Source: Actinomycetota bacterium (GTDB taxonomy: Bacteria > Actinomycetota > Actinomycetes > Streptosporangiales > Streptosporangiaceae). From it: a stretch of DNA of 37,734 nucleotides. Within the stretch, counting starts at the first letter, position 1, and the number at the start of each line of letters is the position of its first letter. A program made the position numbers and the translations under genes. The stretch is from NCBI GenBank assembly GCA_027314595.1, contig DAHVAN010000323.1:1-37734 (forward strand), written 5' to 3'. Of the stretch, positions 7,650-16,045 are shown piece after piece. The notes beneath the pieces are model-generated. The model searched no databases. It worked only from the letters and a program-made list of their open reading frames with translations, and was not told the DNA's origin.

Positions 7650-8549
7650 ATGGCTACCAGCTGGAACACGGCAAGAAGGGCAGGCGCCGTGCCTCGCGAG
7701 AACCTTCGCAGCCTTTCCGGGCGTTCGGCGTTCGCCGGGCGCGCGGTGATCGTCACGGGCGGCGCCGGCGCGTTCGGCTCGGCGACGCTCCGCGTGCTGC
7801 GGTTTCTCGGCGCCGACGCGGTCGGCGTCGATTGCGTGTCAGCCCCGGGGATAGTGACCTGCGACGTCACGGACGACGAGCAGGTCCGCGCGGCGGTCGC
7901 GGACGCCTCCAAACGGCTTGGCCGCCTGGACACCCTCATCCACTATGCCGGCGTGGGACCAGTGGTGGATGTCGGGCAGCCCGCGGACACGGAGGTCAGG
8001 GAAGCCCTGGAAGTCAACCTGATGGGTACCTGGCGGGTGACGGCCGCCGCCCTGCCGGCCCTGCTCGAGGCCCGCGGCCGGGTCATCGTCACCGCTTCCC
8101 TGCTGGCGGGAGTGACGATGCCGTTCAGCGCCGCCTACACGATCTCCAAGCGGGCGGTAACCGCATACGCGGACGTGCTCCGGATGGAGTACGGCACCCA
8201 CATCGGCGTGACGACCGTCTACCCGGGATACGTCCGCTCGGCCATCCATGACCGCTCGCGCGCGGCGGGAGTGGGGCTCGATGGGCTGGTGCGGGCCGAA
8301 AGCGTCCGCGACACGGTGCTTACCGTGGTGCGGGCCGCCGCGGCGCGCAGGGCGCCACGCGACGTGGCGTCGACCCCGGCCGGGACGGCCGCATTCCGGC
8401 TCGCCAGGCACGCGCCAGGGCTCGTCGACCGCGCGGTGGCGGCGCGCATGCGCCGTCTGGTCCGTGGGCAGATGTTCGACGGCACCGAACTCGCCGCTGG
8501 CTTCAGCGAGCGGAACGGCGCCGCGGGTGCTGGAGGCGCGAATGCCTGA
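7650..8549 (+). CDS. Short-chain dehydrogenase/reductase (SDR)
   Basis: A classical SDR of up to 299 residues that oxidises or reduces an alcohol/carbonyl with NAD(P). The cofactor motif TGGAGAFG lies at about 36-43, the catalytic Ser at about 150 (VTASLLAG) and YTISK supplies Tyr163 and Lys167. The usual NAG is altered to HYAG. ATG 7650 has no ribosome site but lies about 14 bases after a candidate -10; GTG 7689, behind AAGGGCAGG, is a real alternative that removes a non-conserved N-terminal tail. Its 3' end overlaps the monooxygenase start by 8 bp, so the two are coupled and may act on the same lipid-type substrate. The pairing of an SDR with a flavin monooxygenase recalls the mycobacterial mymA locus. 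Confidence 0.88.
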   Translation: MATSWNTARRAGAVPRENLRSLSGRSAFAGRAVIVTGGAGAFGSATLRVLRFLGADAVGVDCVSAPGIVTCDVTDDEQVRAAVADASKRLGRLDTLIHYAGVGPVVDVGQPADTEVREALEVNLMGTWRVTAAALPALLEARGRVIVTASLLAGVTMPFSAAYTISKRAVTAYADVLRMEYGTHIGVTTVYPGYVRSAIHDRSRAAGVGLDGLVRAESVRDTVLTVVRAAAARRAPRDVASTPAGTAAFRLARHAPGLVDRAVAARMRRLVRGQMFDGTELAAGFSERNGAAGAGGANA

Positions 8550-10035
8550 CGTCACAGTCGCGATCATCGGTTCCGGTTTCGGCGGCATCGGCATGGCCGC
8601 TCGGCTCAGGCGCGCCGGCATCACCGACGTGGTGCTGCTTGAACGGGCCGCCGACCTCGGCGGTACCTGGCGGGACAACTCCTACCCGGGAGCCGCCTGC
8701 GACGTCCCTTCACATCTTTACTCCTTCTCGTTCGCGCCCAACCCCGGCTGGAGCCGGAGCTTCTCCCCGCAGGCCGAGATCTGGGAATACCTGCGACGGG
8801 TGGCCGCCGACGAGGGGGTGACCGCGAAGATCAGGTTCGGCGCGGAGGTCACCGCTGCCCGGTGGGACCCGGCCGCGTGCCTGTGGCGCATCGAGACCGC
8901 CGCGGGCTCGCTGACGGCGCGGTTCCTGATCACCGCGGCCGGACCGCTCAGCGACCCGCTGATCCCGGACATACCGGGGCTCGGCACCTTCGCGGGCACC
9001 GTGTTCCATTCCGCCACCTGGAACCACGACTACGACCTGACCGGGCGGAACGTGGCGGTCATCGGCACAGGCGCCTCGGCGATCCAGTTCGTGCCGCGGA
9101 TACAGCCCCTGGTTAACCAGCTGACCGTCTTCCAGCGCACCGCGCCGTGGATCATACCGCGCCACGACCGGCAGCTTTCCAGGCTGGAGCACTGGCTGTT
9201 CCAGCACGCCCCGGTGACGCAGCAGATCGCCCGCGCCGGGATCTACCTGGGGCGAGAGGCCTACGCGCTGGCTTTCGTCAAGAATCCGGGCATCATGAAG
9301 AAGGCGGAGGCACTGGCCCTGCGCCACCTGCGCCGCCAGGTCACGGACCCGGACCTGCGGGCTAGGCTCACCCCTTCGTACCGCATGGGCTGCAAGCGGA
9401 TCCTGATCTCCAACGACTACTATCCGTCCCTCACCCAGCCGAACGCCTGCCTGGTCACCGACGGCATCAGGGAGATCCGCGAGAAGTCGGTGCTGACCGG
9501 CGACGGCACCTCCTATGAAGCCGACACGCTCATCTTCGGCACCGGCTTTCACGTCAGCGACTTCCCGGTCGCGCAGCGGATCTTCGACGGGCATGACGTC
9601 AGCCTGGCGCGTCGCTGGTCGGCCAAACCCGCGCGGACCGCGTTCCGCGGCACGACCACGGCGGGCTTCCCGAACCTGTTCGTGCTGACCGGGCCGAACA
9701 CCGGGCTCGGGCATACCTCGCAGGTCTTCATGATCGAGGCGCAGATCAGGTACGTGGTCAGCGCGCTGGCACACGCCCGCCGGCACGGCATCGACCAGAT
9801 GGACGTGCGGCCCGCCGCGCAGGCGGCCTACGACGGGACGGTGCAGCGGAAGATGCGCCGAACCGTATGGGCCACCGGCGGCTGCAAGAGCTGGTACCTG
9901 GATGCCGACGGCCGCAACGTCGCCCTCTGGCCGGACTTCACCTGGGTATACGCATGGCAGACCCGGCAGTTCGACCCGTCGGGCTATGACCTGGCAAGGT
10001 CGGCGCGAACGGTGCCCGCGGCACCCGCCGGCTGA
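8542..10035 (+). CDS. Flavin-containing (Baeyer-Villiger type) monooxygenase
   Basis: A 497-residue class B flavoprotein monooxygenase using FAD, NADPH and O2 to insert oxygen into a ketone or to oxidise a heteroatom. The FAD fold GSGFGGIG is at about 10-17. The diagnostic fingerprint FxGxxxHxxxW is read as FAGTVFHSATW at 150-160, and the second dinucleotide fold VIGTGAS begins at about 173. The final D of the extended FxGxxxHxxxW[PD] motif is not present directly after W. ATG 8542 has a GGAGG ribosome site about 5 bases upstream; the longer open frame begins inside the SDR and is not real. The last 52 bases overlap the convergent epimerase gene. Closest familiar proteins are MymA/EthA-like actinobacterial enzymes; the substrate is unknown. 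Confidence 0.92.
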   Translation: MPDVTVAIIGSGFGGIGMAARLRRAGITDVVLLERAADLGGTWRDNSYPGAACDVPSHLYSFSFAPNPGWSRSFSPQAEIWEYLRRVAADEGVTAKIRFGAEVTAARWDPAACLWRIETAAGSLTARFLITAAGPLSDPLIPDIPGLGTFAGTVFHSATWNHDYDLTGRNVAVIGTGASAIQFVPRIQPLVNQLTVFQRTAPWIIPRHDRQLSRLEHWLFQHAPVTQQIARAGIYLGREAYALAFVKNPGIMKKAEALALRHLRRQVTDPDLRARLTPSYRMGCKRILISNDYYPSLTQPNACLVTDGIREIREKSVLTGDGTSYEADTLIFGTGFHVSDFPVAQRIFDGHDVSLARRWSAKPARTAFRGTTTAGFPNLFVLTGPNTGLGHTSQVFMIEAQIRYVVSALAHARRHGIDQMDVRPAAQAAYDGTVQRKMRRTVWATGGCKSWYLDADGRNVALWPDFTWVYAWQTRQFDPSGYDLARSARTVPAAPAG

Positions 10036-11072
10036 GCGTTGCCGGCTTCGCTGGCCGCGGCCTGCGTATCGCGGTACGCGTGCAGCGTTTCACGCAACGT
10101 CTCGAGAGCGGTGAAACGGGGGACCCAGCCGAGTTCGCGCTTCGCGCGCGTGGTGTCCATGATCGCCGGATGGCTTGCCGCCTCCACCCACTGCGCGACC
10201 GGCGGCAGGAAGGGAAGGGCCGAGACGGCCCGGGCGGTGCCCTGCGTCAGGCGCGGCGGAACGCGCAGCGGGACCATGCCTAGCTCGCGCGCCACGGTGG
10301 CGACGGTGACGAGGCCATCGGCGGCGATGTTATAGGCGCCGGGCGGCCCGGCGGCGGCGACGCACAGCAGCAGTGCCTGCCCCACGTCTTCCTCGTGCAC
10401 GAGCTGCACAGGCACTTCCGGCGCCGGCACGGGGAACCTGATCCGGCCGGCCCACCGGGCCGGAAGGCGGGCAAGCGTGCCGAGCGGGCCGCGCGGCAAG
10501 CTTTTCGCGCCCACGGCGTGCGGGCCGAGCACGATGGACGGGCGCAGCACATACACGGCAGGACTGCCTGGTCCGCTGGCCCGGGCCCGCAGCAGGTGCT
10601 CGAGCCTTGCCTTCTCCCGGGCGTAGAACAGCCGGTTCGCCGGGCGTACCGGCCAGTCCTCGGTCATCCCGACGGGGTTGTCCCGGTGGAATCCGTAAGC
10701 CGCCACCGAGGACGCGTAGACGAAGCGGCGGACGCCGGCCGCCATGGCGGCGTCGAAGGCGTTGAGCGTGCCGTCGATGTTGACTGACTTGATCGTCTCA
10801 CCGGATGCGGCGCCGGTCACCTGGAACGCCAGGTGCACCACGACGTCCGCGTCGCGGAACGCGTCGCGCAGCACCTCGGGGTCGCGCACGTCGCCGCGCC
10901 GGTACTCCGTCTTGGTCCAGTGGCACGCGGCGGGATCGAACGGGCGCCGTGCCACGCCTGTCACGTGCGCCACCCGGTCGTCGGCCTGGAGCAGCGGCAT
11001 CAGGCCGAACCCCAGGGTGCCGGTCGGGCCGGTCACCGCGACCGTCAGGTCCTTCCATGTCTGCGGCGCCAC
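9984..11072 (-). CDS. NAD-dependent epimerase/dehydratase (extended SDR)
   Basis: A 362-residue extended SDR. The Rossmann motif TGPTGTLG is at about 14-21, the ASSVAAYG strand carries the catalytic Ser, and FYAREK (about 147-151) supplies Tyr and Lys. Such proteins oxidise or reduce sugar nucleotides, 3-hydroxysteroids or beta-hydroxy lipids; in this setting a lipid or sterol substrate is likely but unproven. GTG 11072, behind a G-rich GAGGGGGGA site, is preferred to the upstream in-frame start, which adds 35 unlike residues. It reads toward the monooxygenase and overlaps its tail by 52 bp, giving an antisense 3' overlap. Confidence 0.85.
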   Translation of the reverse strand: MAPQTWKDLTVAVTGPTGTLGFGLMPLLQADDRVAHVTGVARRPFDPAACHWTKTEYRRGDVRDPEVLRDAFRDADVVVHLAFQVTGAASGETIKSVNIDGTLNAFDAAMAAGVRRFVYASSVAAYGFHRDNPVGMTEDWPVRPANRLFYAREKARLEHLLRARASGPGSPAVYVLRPSIVLGPHAVGAKSLPRGPLGTLARLPARWAGRIRFPVPAPEVPVQLVHEEDVGQALLLCVAAAGPPGAYNIAADGLVTVATVARELGMVPLRVPPRLTQGTARAVSALPFLPPVAQWVEAASHPAIMDTTRAKRELGWVPRFTALETLRETLHAYRDTQAAASEAGNAQPAGAAGTVRADLARS

Positions 11073-11307
11073 TGGCCATCCCCCCTCGCTGTGAGCCTTG
11101 TGCCGACGGCCAGCGTAGGAGCGCGGGCGGTGCGGCGGGCAGGGCCGAACGGTTGCGCAATACGGGCCCGAAGTCACCGGGGCGCGGGACGATCGCCCAG
11201 GTCAGCCAGGTGTCCTCGGCGCCTATGCTCTCGATTCGGTGAGTGGGCACCGGCTGCTGCCGGAATCGTCGGCGGCGACGAACGACGCGGAATGAAAAGG
11301 TGACATC

Positions 11308-12903
11308 ATGGACAGCCTCGAGCCACTAGATGCCATGTTCGTCGAGGCCGAGGACGAAGACAAGAACACGTCGATGGCGATCGCCTCGATCGCCGTGTTC
11401 GAGGGTCCGGCGCCGTCCCACAAAGAGGTACTGGCGCTCATCGCGGGCCGGCTGCCGCTCGTGCCCCGGTACCGCCAGAAGCTGCACACGATGCCGTTCC
11501 GCCTCCGCCGGCCGGTCTGGATCGACGATCCGGACTTTGATCTCGCTTATCACGTCCGGCGCACCGCCCTTCCGGAACCGGGGGGAGATCAGCAGCTCGC
11601 CGATTTGATGGCGCGCGTGATGTCGCACCGGCTCGACCGCGACCACCCGCTGTGGGAGTACTGGGTGGTCGAAGGGCTCGGCCGGGATCGCTGGGCGCTG
11701 ATCTCCAAGGTGCACCACTGCATGGTCGACGGCATCAGCGGTGCCGACCTGTACCGCGTGCTCCTTGAGCCCTCGCCCGGACCGGTGACGCCCGCGGCGG
11801 AGGGGGAGCAGGAGGAGCAGGAGCAGCCGCCCTCGGTCGTGTCGCTCGTCGGCGGGGCCGCCGCGGACATGATGCTGCTCGCGGCCCGGCTAGCGGGCAC
11901 GCTGGACAGCGCTCTGGCCCATCCTCGTCAGGCGGCGCGGCAGGTAACCTCCGCGGCGCGGGCCGTCGGAAGGTTCTGGCCGTCTCTGTCGCCGGCCGCG
12001 AGGTCCTCGCTAAGCGGGAAGATCGGCCAGCAACGGCGGTACACCTGGGCCCGGGCGTCCCTGGAGGACGTCAAGACGATCAAACGCGAATTCGGCGGCA
12101 CGGTGAACGACGTCGTGCTCGCCGCGATCAGCGGCGGCTTCCGGGCACTCCTGCTGGAACGAGGCGAGCAGCCCGAGCCACATCAGGTTCCGTCGCTGGT
12201 GCCGGTCTCCATCCGCGCTCAGGGGGACGAGGGGAGCTTCGGGAACCAGGTATCGGCGACGGTCGCCGACCTTCCCGTGCACATCGCCGACCCGGTGGAG
12301 CGGCTTGCCGCCGTCCGGGCCGAACTTGATTCCCTGAAGGCGAGCAACGAGGCGATGATCGGCCAGACGCTCGCCGCCCTGGGCAGGTACAGCCCGTACC
12401 CGCTGGCGTCCTGGCTGGTCAGGCTGGTGTTCTCGCTGCCACAGCGAGACGTCGTCACCGTTACCACGAACGTGCCAGGTCCCCGCCAGCAGTTCAGCTG
12501 GATGGGCCGCCGGCTCGAGGAGATCATCCCTTACGTTCCTATCGCGAGCAGGGTCCGGATCGGCATCTCGATCTTCAGCTACGGCGGCAACCTCGCGTTC
12601 GGCATAACCGGCGACTACGCCGCCAACCCGGACCTTGACGTCCTGGCCCGCGGCATCGAGCACGGCGTGTCCGAGCTGCTGCTGGCGGCCGAGTCCCGCG
12701 CGGCCGAGCCCCGAACCGCCGAAACCCGCCCGGCCGGAACCCGCACCGCCGGAACCCGCACCGCCGGAACCCGCATCCCCGAAACCCGCGCGGCCGGGTC
12801 GCACCCGGCGAAGTCCCGCGCGGCCGAGCCCCGAACCGCGAAGCCGCACGCTGCGAAGTCGCGCAAGGTCGCGGCGGCCGCCGGCGACAAGGACCGGTCC
12901 TAA
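11308..12903 (+). CDS. Wax ester synthase/diacylglycerol acyltransferase (WS/DGAT family)
   Basis: A 531-residue bifunctional acyltransferase that esterifies fatty alcohols or diacylglycerol with acyl-CoA, making storage or surface lipids. The catalytic motif HHCMVDG is at 136-142, and the C-terminal WS/DGAT domain is recognisable (TVNDVVLAAISGGFRALL, then TTNVPGPRQQFSWMGRRLEEIIPYVP split over about 392-420). The ATG has an AAAAGGTGA ribosome site 4-5 bases upstream. The last ~65 residues are an odd Arg/Thr/Ala/Glu-rich tail built of repeated short units (AGTRT-type), unlike the rest of the protein. Its stop overlaps the convergent hydrolase stop by 3 bases. Fits a lipid-remodelling island. 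Confidence 0.92.
   Translation: MDSLEPLDAMFVEAEDEDKNTSMAIASIAVFEGPAPSHKEVLALIAGRLPLVPRYRQKLHTMPFRLRRPVWIDDPDFDLAYHVRRTALPEPGGDQQLADLMARVMSHRLDRDHPLWEYWVVEGLGRDRWALISKVHHCMVDGISGADLYRVLLEPSPGPVTPAAEGEQEEQEQPPSVVSLVGGAAADMMLLAARLAGTLDSALAHPRQAARQVTSAARAVGRFWPSLSPAARSSLSGKIGQQRRYTWARASLEDVKTIKREFGGTVNDVVLAAISGGFRALLLERGEQPEPHQVPSLVPVSIRAQGDEGSFGNQVSATVADLPVHIADPVERLAAVRAELDSLKASNEAMIGQTLAALGRYSPYPLASWLVRLVFSLPQRDVVTVTTNVPGPRQQFSWMGRRLEEIIPYVPIASRVRIGISIFSYGGNLAFGITGDYAANPDLDVLARGIEHGVSELLLAAESRAAEPRTAETRPAGTRTAGTRTAGTRIPETRAAGSHPAKSRAAEPRTAKPHAAKSRKVAAAAGDKDRS
12692..12839 (+). repeat. Repeats in the WS/DGAT C-terminal tail
   Basis: A 28-base perfect direct repeat occurs at 12692-12719 and 12812-12839. 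Between the copies, a 15-base GGAACCCGCACCGCC-type unit repeats about three times, encoding AGTRT. The repeats are in frame and give a basic low-complexity tail. Confidence 0.75.
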
Positions 12904-13832
12904 CTGGCCCGCAAGGACCCGGCCCGGCCTGCCGACACGGTCTCCTCGCCGGGCCCCACGGGATCGCGCGGCTCGCCCGCCGCCCACACGCGGTCGAGGA
13001 ACCCGGAGATCTCGGCGGTCAGCCGGGCGGGGCGTACCCACAGCTCGGCGAAGGTGCGGGTGCGGATGAGCCTGGCGTCGGGAAGCTGGCGCGCGAGCCT
13101 CTTGGCGTCGGCGAACGAGTGGATGAAGTCGATCCCGTGCCCGAGGACGAGCGCCGGCGCGGTGATGGCCTGACGCTGTTCGACGGTGGGGGCGATGGGC
13201 CCCATCAGCATGCCCTGCAAGACGGCGGCGATTTCTTCCGGGTCCGATCCGACGGCGCCGAGCACCGAGTCGAGCGGGCCGACACCCGTCGAGGGCAGCC
13301 GGGAGACGACCCTGGAGACAAGCCGCAGCGCGGTCTTGGCGTAGCGCACCTGCAGCAGGAGCGGGACGAACGTGAGCGCCGCGGCCGGGGCAGCGGCCTC
13401 GAGCACCGGCATTTCCAGGACCAGGCCGCGCACCTTCCCCGGTGCCTGCACGGCGGTGAGCAGGCTCACGTTGGTCCCCAGCGAGACTCCGCCGAGCACC
13501 ACCTGATCCACGCCGAGTTCGTCAAGCAGGCACAGCACGTGCTCGGCGTATATGTCCATCCGGTGGGCGCTTGGCTGCCGGGGTTTCTCGCTGCGCCCAT
13601 GACCGGGCAGGTCGAGCAGCACGACGCGGTTACCCTTGGCGGCCAGTCTCCGGGCCAGGCTACGGCTGAGGCTGGCGTCGAGCAGGATGCCGTGCAGCCA
13701 GACGAGCACCCTGTCTCCTGAACCGTGGACCTCGTAGTTCAGCCGGTACTTCCCACGGGTCAGCGTCTGCCTGACGCCCTCCGCGCCAGCGCCTCCCGCC
13801 GTTCCCGGGTCGCTGACTTCTCCGTACAGCAT
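12900..13832 (-). CDS. Alpha/beta hydrolase
   Basis: A 310-residue alpha/beta-hydrolase fold protein. The oxyanion HG (about 47-48), the DLPGHGRSEKP strand-turn and the nucleophile elbow GGVSLG (Ser117) are all clear. The acid is probably in LGHGIDFIHSF (about 230). At the place where the catalytic His normally lies, just before the last helix, the sequence reads FAELWVRPARLTAEISGFL, with no His, so the triad may be incomplete or use another residue. Substrate unknown; an ester or thioester lipase role would suit the island (compare LipR in the mymA locus). ATG 13832 has only a weak ribosome site. Confidence 0.85.
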   Translation of the reverse strand: MLYGEVSDPGTAGGAGAEGVRQTLTRGKYRLNYEVHGSGDRVLVWLHGILLDASLSRSLARRLAAKGNRVVLLDLPGHGRSEKPRQPSAHRMDIYAEHVLCLLDELGVDQVVLGGVSLGTNVSLLTAVQAPGKVRGLVLEMPVLEAAAPAAALTFVPLLLQVRYAKTALRLVSRVVSRLPSTGVGPLDSVLGAVGSDPEEIAAVLQGMLMGPIAPTVEQRQAITAPALVLGHGIDFIHSFADAKRLARQLPDARLIRTRTFAELWVRPARLTAEISGFLDRVWAAGEPRDPVGPGEETVSAGRAGSLRAS

Positions 13833-13965
13833 GATCAGGGCCGAAGACCCTTGGGCGATGACATTCGTCCCTAGCCCTCACTCGCACACCGCGAACATTA
13901 TCGATCTATGAGCATAACGCCACGTCGCAGCGGCGCTAGGGGTTGAGCACGATGGGGGAGGGCGG
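13833..13965. promoter_or_regulatory. Divergent intergenic region between hydrolase and KAS III genes
   Basis: This 133-bp gap separates two outward-reading genes and holds the only AT-rich patch nearby (about 13894-13918, GAACATTATCGATCTATGAG), presumably promoter DNA. I cannot fix -35/-10 pairs with confidence on either strand. A GGGGGAGGG ribosome site precedes the KAS III ATG. Confidence 0.4.
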
Positions 13966-15075
13966 ATGGCCGAGACCACAAAAAATGAGCCGGGACATTG
14001 GCTGACACTCCTGTCCGCTGGCTCGGCAGGTTCGTGGGGGTGCCGGATCGAGAGCGTGGGGGCTAAGCTTCCCGCCGGCCGGCTGACGACAAGGGACCTG
14101 ATGGGCAGGACCAGTCACCGCACGCGCATCCAGCTCGAGCGGCTGACCGGCATCCACGAGCGCCGTGTCGTCGGCCCTGGCGAGAACTCGTTCACCCTGG
14201 CCGTCGGGGCGGCCCGCGACTGCCTGTCTCATTCGCAGCATCAGGCGTCAGACCTCGACATGCTGATCAGCACGAGCATCACCCGCTCCAGGGGCCGGTC
14301 ATCGCAGTCTTTCGAGCCCCCGCTCAGCCTGTACGTCAAGCAGGCGATCGGCGCCACGCAGGCGGTGAACTTCGACCTTTCGAACGCCTGCGCCGGCATG
14401 CTGACCGGGGTGTTCATCCTTCAGAACCTGATCGCACGCGGTGACATCAGCCGCGGCATGGTCGTCTCCGGTGAGTACATCTCCCATCTGAGCTGGAACG
14501 CGGCACGGCAGATCCGCTCCCTGTTCAGCAAGCAGCTCGCGTCGCTGACGCTGGGCGACGCGGGTGCCGCGGTCATAGTGGAGCGGGCACCCAGCGGTTC
14601 GGGGGTCGAGGTCATCGGCTTCACCACCCTCGCCGAGCACAGCCGGCTATGCCTGGCCTTCCCAAGCTCTGTGGGCCCGGGGGCGCAGATGTACACCAAA
14701 TCCCGGCAGCTGCAGCGGGTGGCCATCGCGGACATGGCGCCATTGGTCGCCGAGGCGATCGGCGAAGCGGGGATCAGCCTGGCCGACGTCGACTACCTGA
14801 TTCCCCATCAGACCTCGGCCCGAGCCATCCGCGCGGGCACCCGCGAATTCGTCAGGCGGCTCGGCGTCGGCCCCAAGCACGTGGTCATCAACCTGGAGGA
14901 ATACGGCAACACGTCATCGACGACGCTGTTCGTGGCCCTGCACAAGTACCTCCAGGAGCACAGGATCCGCAAGGGGGACCGCGTGATGCTGCTCGCGCTC
15001 GCATCGGGCGTCGAGATCGGCATCGCGATCTTCACTATCGACGACATGGTGGACAGCTATGGGCACGCAGATTGA
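13966..15075 (+). CDS. 3-oxoacyl-ACP synthase III (KAS III)-like condensing enzyme, full triad
   Basis: A 369-residue thiolase-fold protein that would condense an acyl thioester with a second acyl or malonyl unit. All three KAS III catalytic residues are visible: Cys142 in SNACAG, His281 in PHQTS and Asn315 in YGNTSS. There is also a GDAGAA motif (about 198). A GIHERR motif near 63 matches the GI-ERR segment of FabH-like proteins. ATG 13966 has a strong G-rich ribosome site. Its final 17 bases overlap the next gene, a degenerate KAS III, suggesting the two polypeptides are made together. It could be a FabH, an OleA-like head-to-head condenser or a secondary-metabolite KAS III; the sequence alone does not decide. 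Confidence 0.88.
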   Translation: MAETTKNEPGHWLTLLSAGSAGSWGCRIESVGAKLPAGRLTTRDLMGRTSHRTRIQLERLTGIHERRVVGPGENSFTLAVGAARDCLSHSQHQASDLDMLISTSITRSRGRSSQSFEPPLSLYVKQAIGATQAVNFDLSNACAGMLTGVFILQNLIARGDISRGMVVSGEYISHLSWNAARQIRSLFSKQLASLTLGDAGAAVIVERAPSGSGVEVIGFTTLAEHSRLCLAFPSSVGPGAQMYTKSRQLQRVAIADMAPLVAEAIGEAGISLADVDYLIPHQTSARAIRAGTREFVRRLGVGPKHVVINLEEYGNTSSTTLFVALHKYLQEHRIRKGDRVMLLALASGVEIGIAIFTIDDMVDSYGHAD

Positions 15076-15982
15076 AGCCGCCTGCACGCAGACCGGCAAC
15101 GGTGGACGGAAGGCTACCGCGCGCCGTCTCGCCGACGCCGCCGCGAGGAACTGCCTCGCGCAGGCCGGGCACACGCCTCATGACGTGGACATGCTGGTCA
15201 ACGTGGGCATCTACCGCGAGGACAGCATGGGAGAGCCCGCGCTCGCCGCCCTGATACAAGAGGACATCGGGGCCAACCTGCGCCAGCCGCCGACGGGAGG
15301 GGCCGGCACCTTCTCGTTCGACCTGTTCAACGGAGCCTGCGGCGTGATCAACGCCGTGCAGATCGAGTCGGCCCTGCTCCAGTCCGGCGTCATCCAGCTC
15401 GGCGCCGTCGTGTCCAGCGACGTCCGGCCGGATCACGCGGTCCCGGCGGCACCGTTCCTGCGGCCGGCCGGCGGGGCGATCCTGCTCAGCTGGGAGGACG
15501 GCCCAGCCGGGTTCACCGACTTCCAGACGGAGACGTTTCCCGAGTACTCGGGCATGTTCACGAGCGGGCTGGTGTGGCGGGAAAGCCGCGGGGTCCGCGG
15601 TCCGCGCCAGGGCACGGGGCGCCACCACATGGTCGTGGCGGCCAGGCCCGGCTACCACGCCCGGCTGGCCGACTGCGCCGAGGATGCGGCGCGCCGCTTC
15701 CTCCGCCGGCTGGGGCTGGGCATCTCGGACATCGACCTGATCGTCCCCTCACCGTCCGCCGCGGACTTCGTCGACCCGCTGCGGGCAAGGCTCGGCATCC
15801 CGGGCGACCGGGTCGCCTACACCCCCGAAGACCTCGAAGACACCCACACGACAGGGCCCATCGCCGCCCTGCAGGCGGCCATCAGGTCGGGGCGGCTTCG
15901 TGAGGCCGAGAACACGCTGGTGCTCGCGGCCGGGGCAGGCATCACGGTCGCCCTTGCCCTGTACCGGCAGACACCGCCCTGA
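15059..15982 (+). CDS. KAS III-like partner protein with degenerate active site
   Basis: A 307-residue thiolase-fold protein, shorter at the N-terminus than FabH because it lacks the first ~45 residues. It keeps the Cys (FNGACGVINA, Cys94) but has Ser in place of the catalytic His (IVPSPSA, about 231) and Asp in place of Asn (EDTHTTG, about 261). It starts inside the preceding KAS III gene (17-bp overlap). One intact and one degenerate KAS III in tandem recalls the PqsB/PqsC heterodimer, in which only PqsC carries the Cys-His pair. I infer a heteromeric condensing enzyme; this protein could instead be an acyl-transfer or scaffold subunit. Function not established. Confidence 0.8.
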   Translation: MGTQIEAACTQTGNGGRKATARRLADAAARNCLAQAGHTPHDVDMLVNVGIYREDSMGEPALAALIQEDIGANLRQPPTGGAGTFSFDLFNGACGVINAVQIESALLQSGVIQLGAVVSSDVRPDHAVPAAPFLRPAGGAILLSWEDGPAGFTDFQTETFPEYSGMFTSGLVWRESRGVRGPRQGTGRHHMVVAARPGYHARLADCAEDAARRFLRRLGLGISDIDLIVPSPSAADFVDPLRARLGIPGDRVAYTPEDLEDTHTTGPIAALQAAIRSGRLREAENTLVLAAGAGITVALALYRQTPP

Positions 15983-16045
15983 GCGAGGGGAAACAGGGTA
16001 ATGCGGAGCACCGCGCGGAGCACGGCGGCGGCATGCTAGCCCGCC

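Noticed and set aside
12010..13041. A 343-codon minus-strand frame through the WS/DGAT gene
   Set aside because: Antisense to a clear acyltransferase and built of Gly/Arg/Ala runs.
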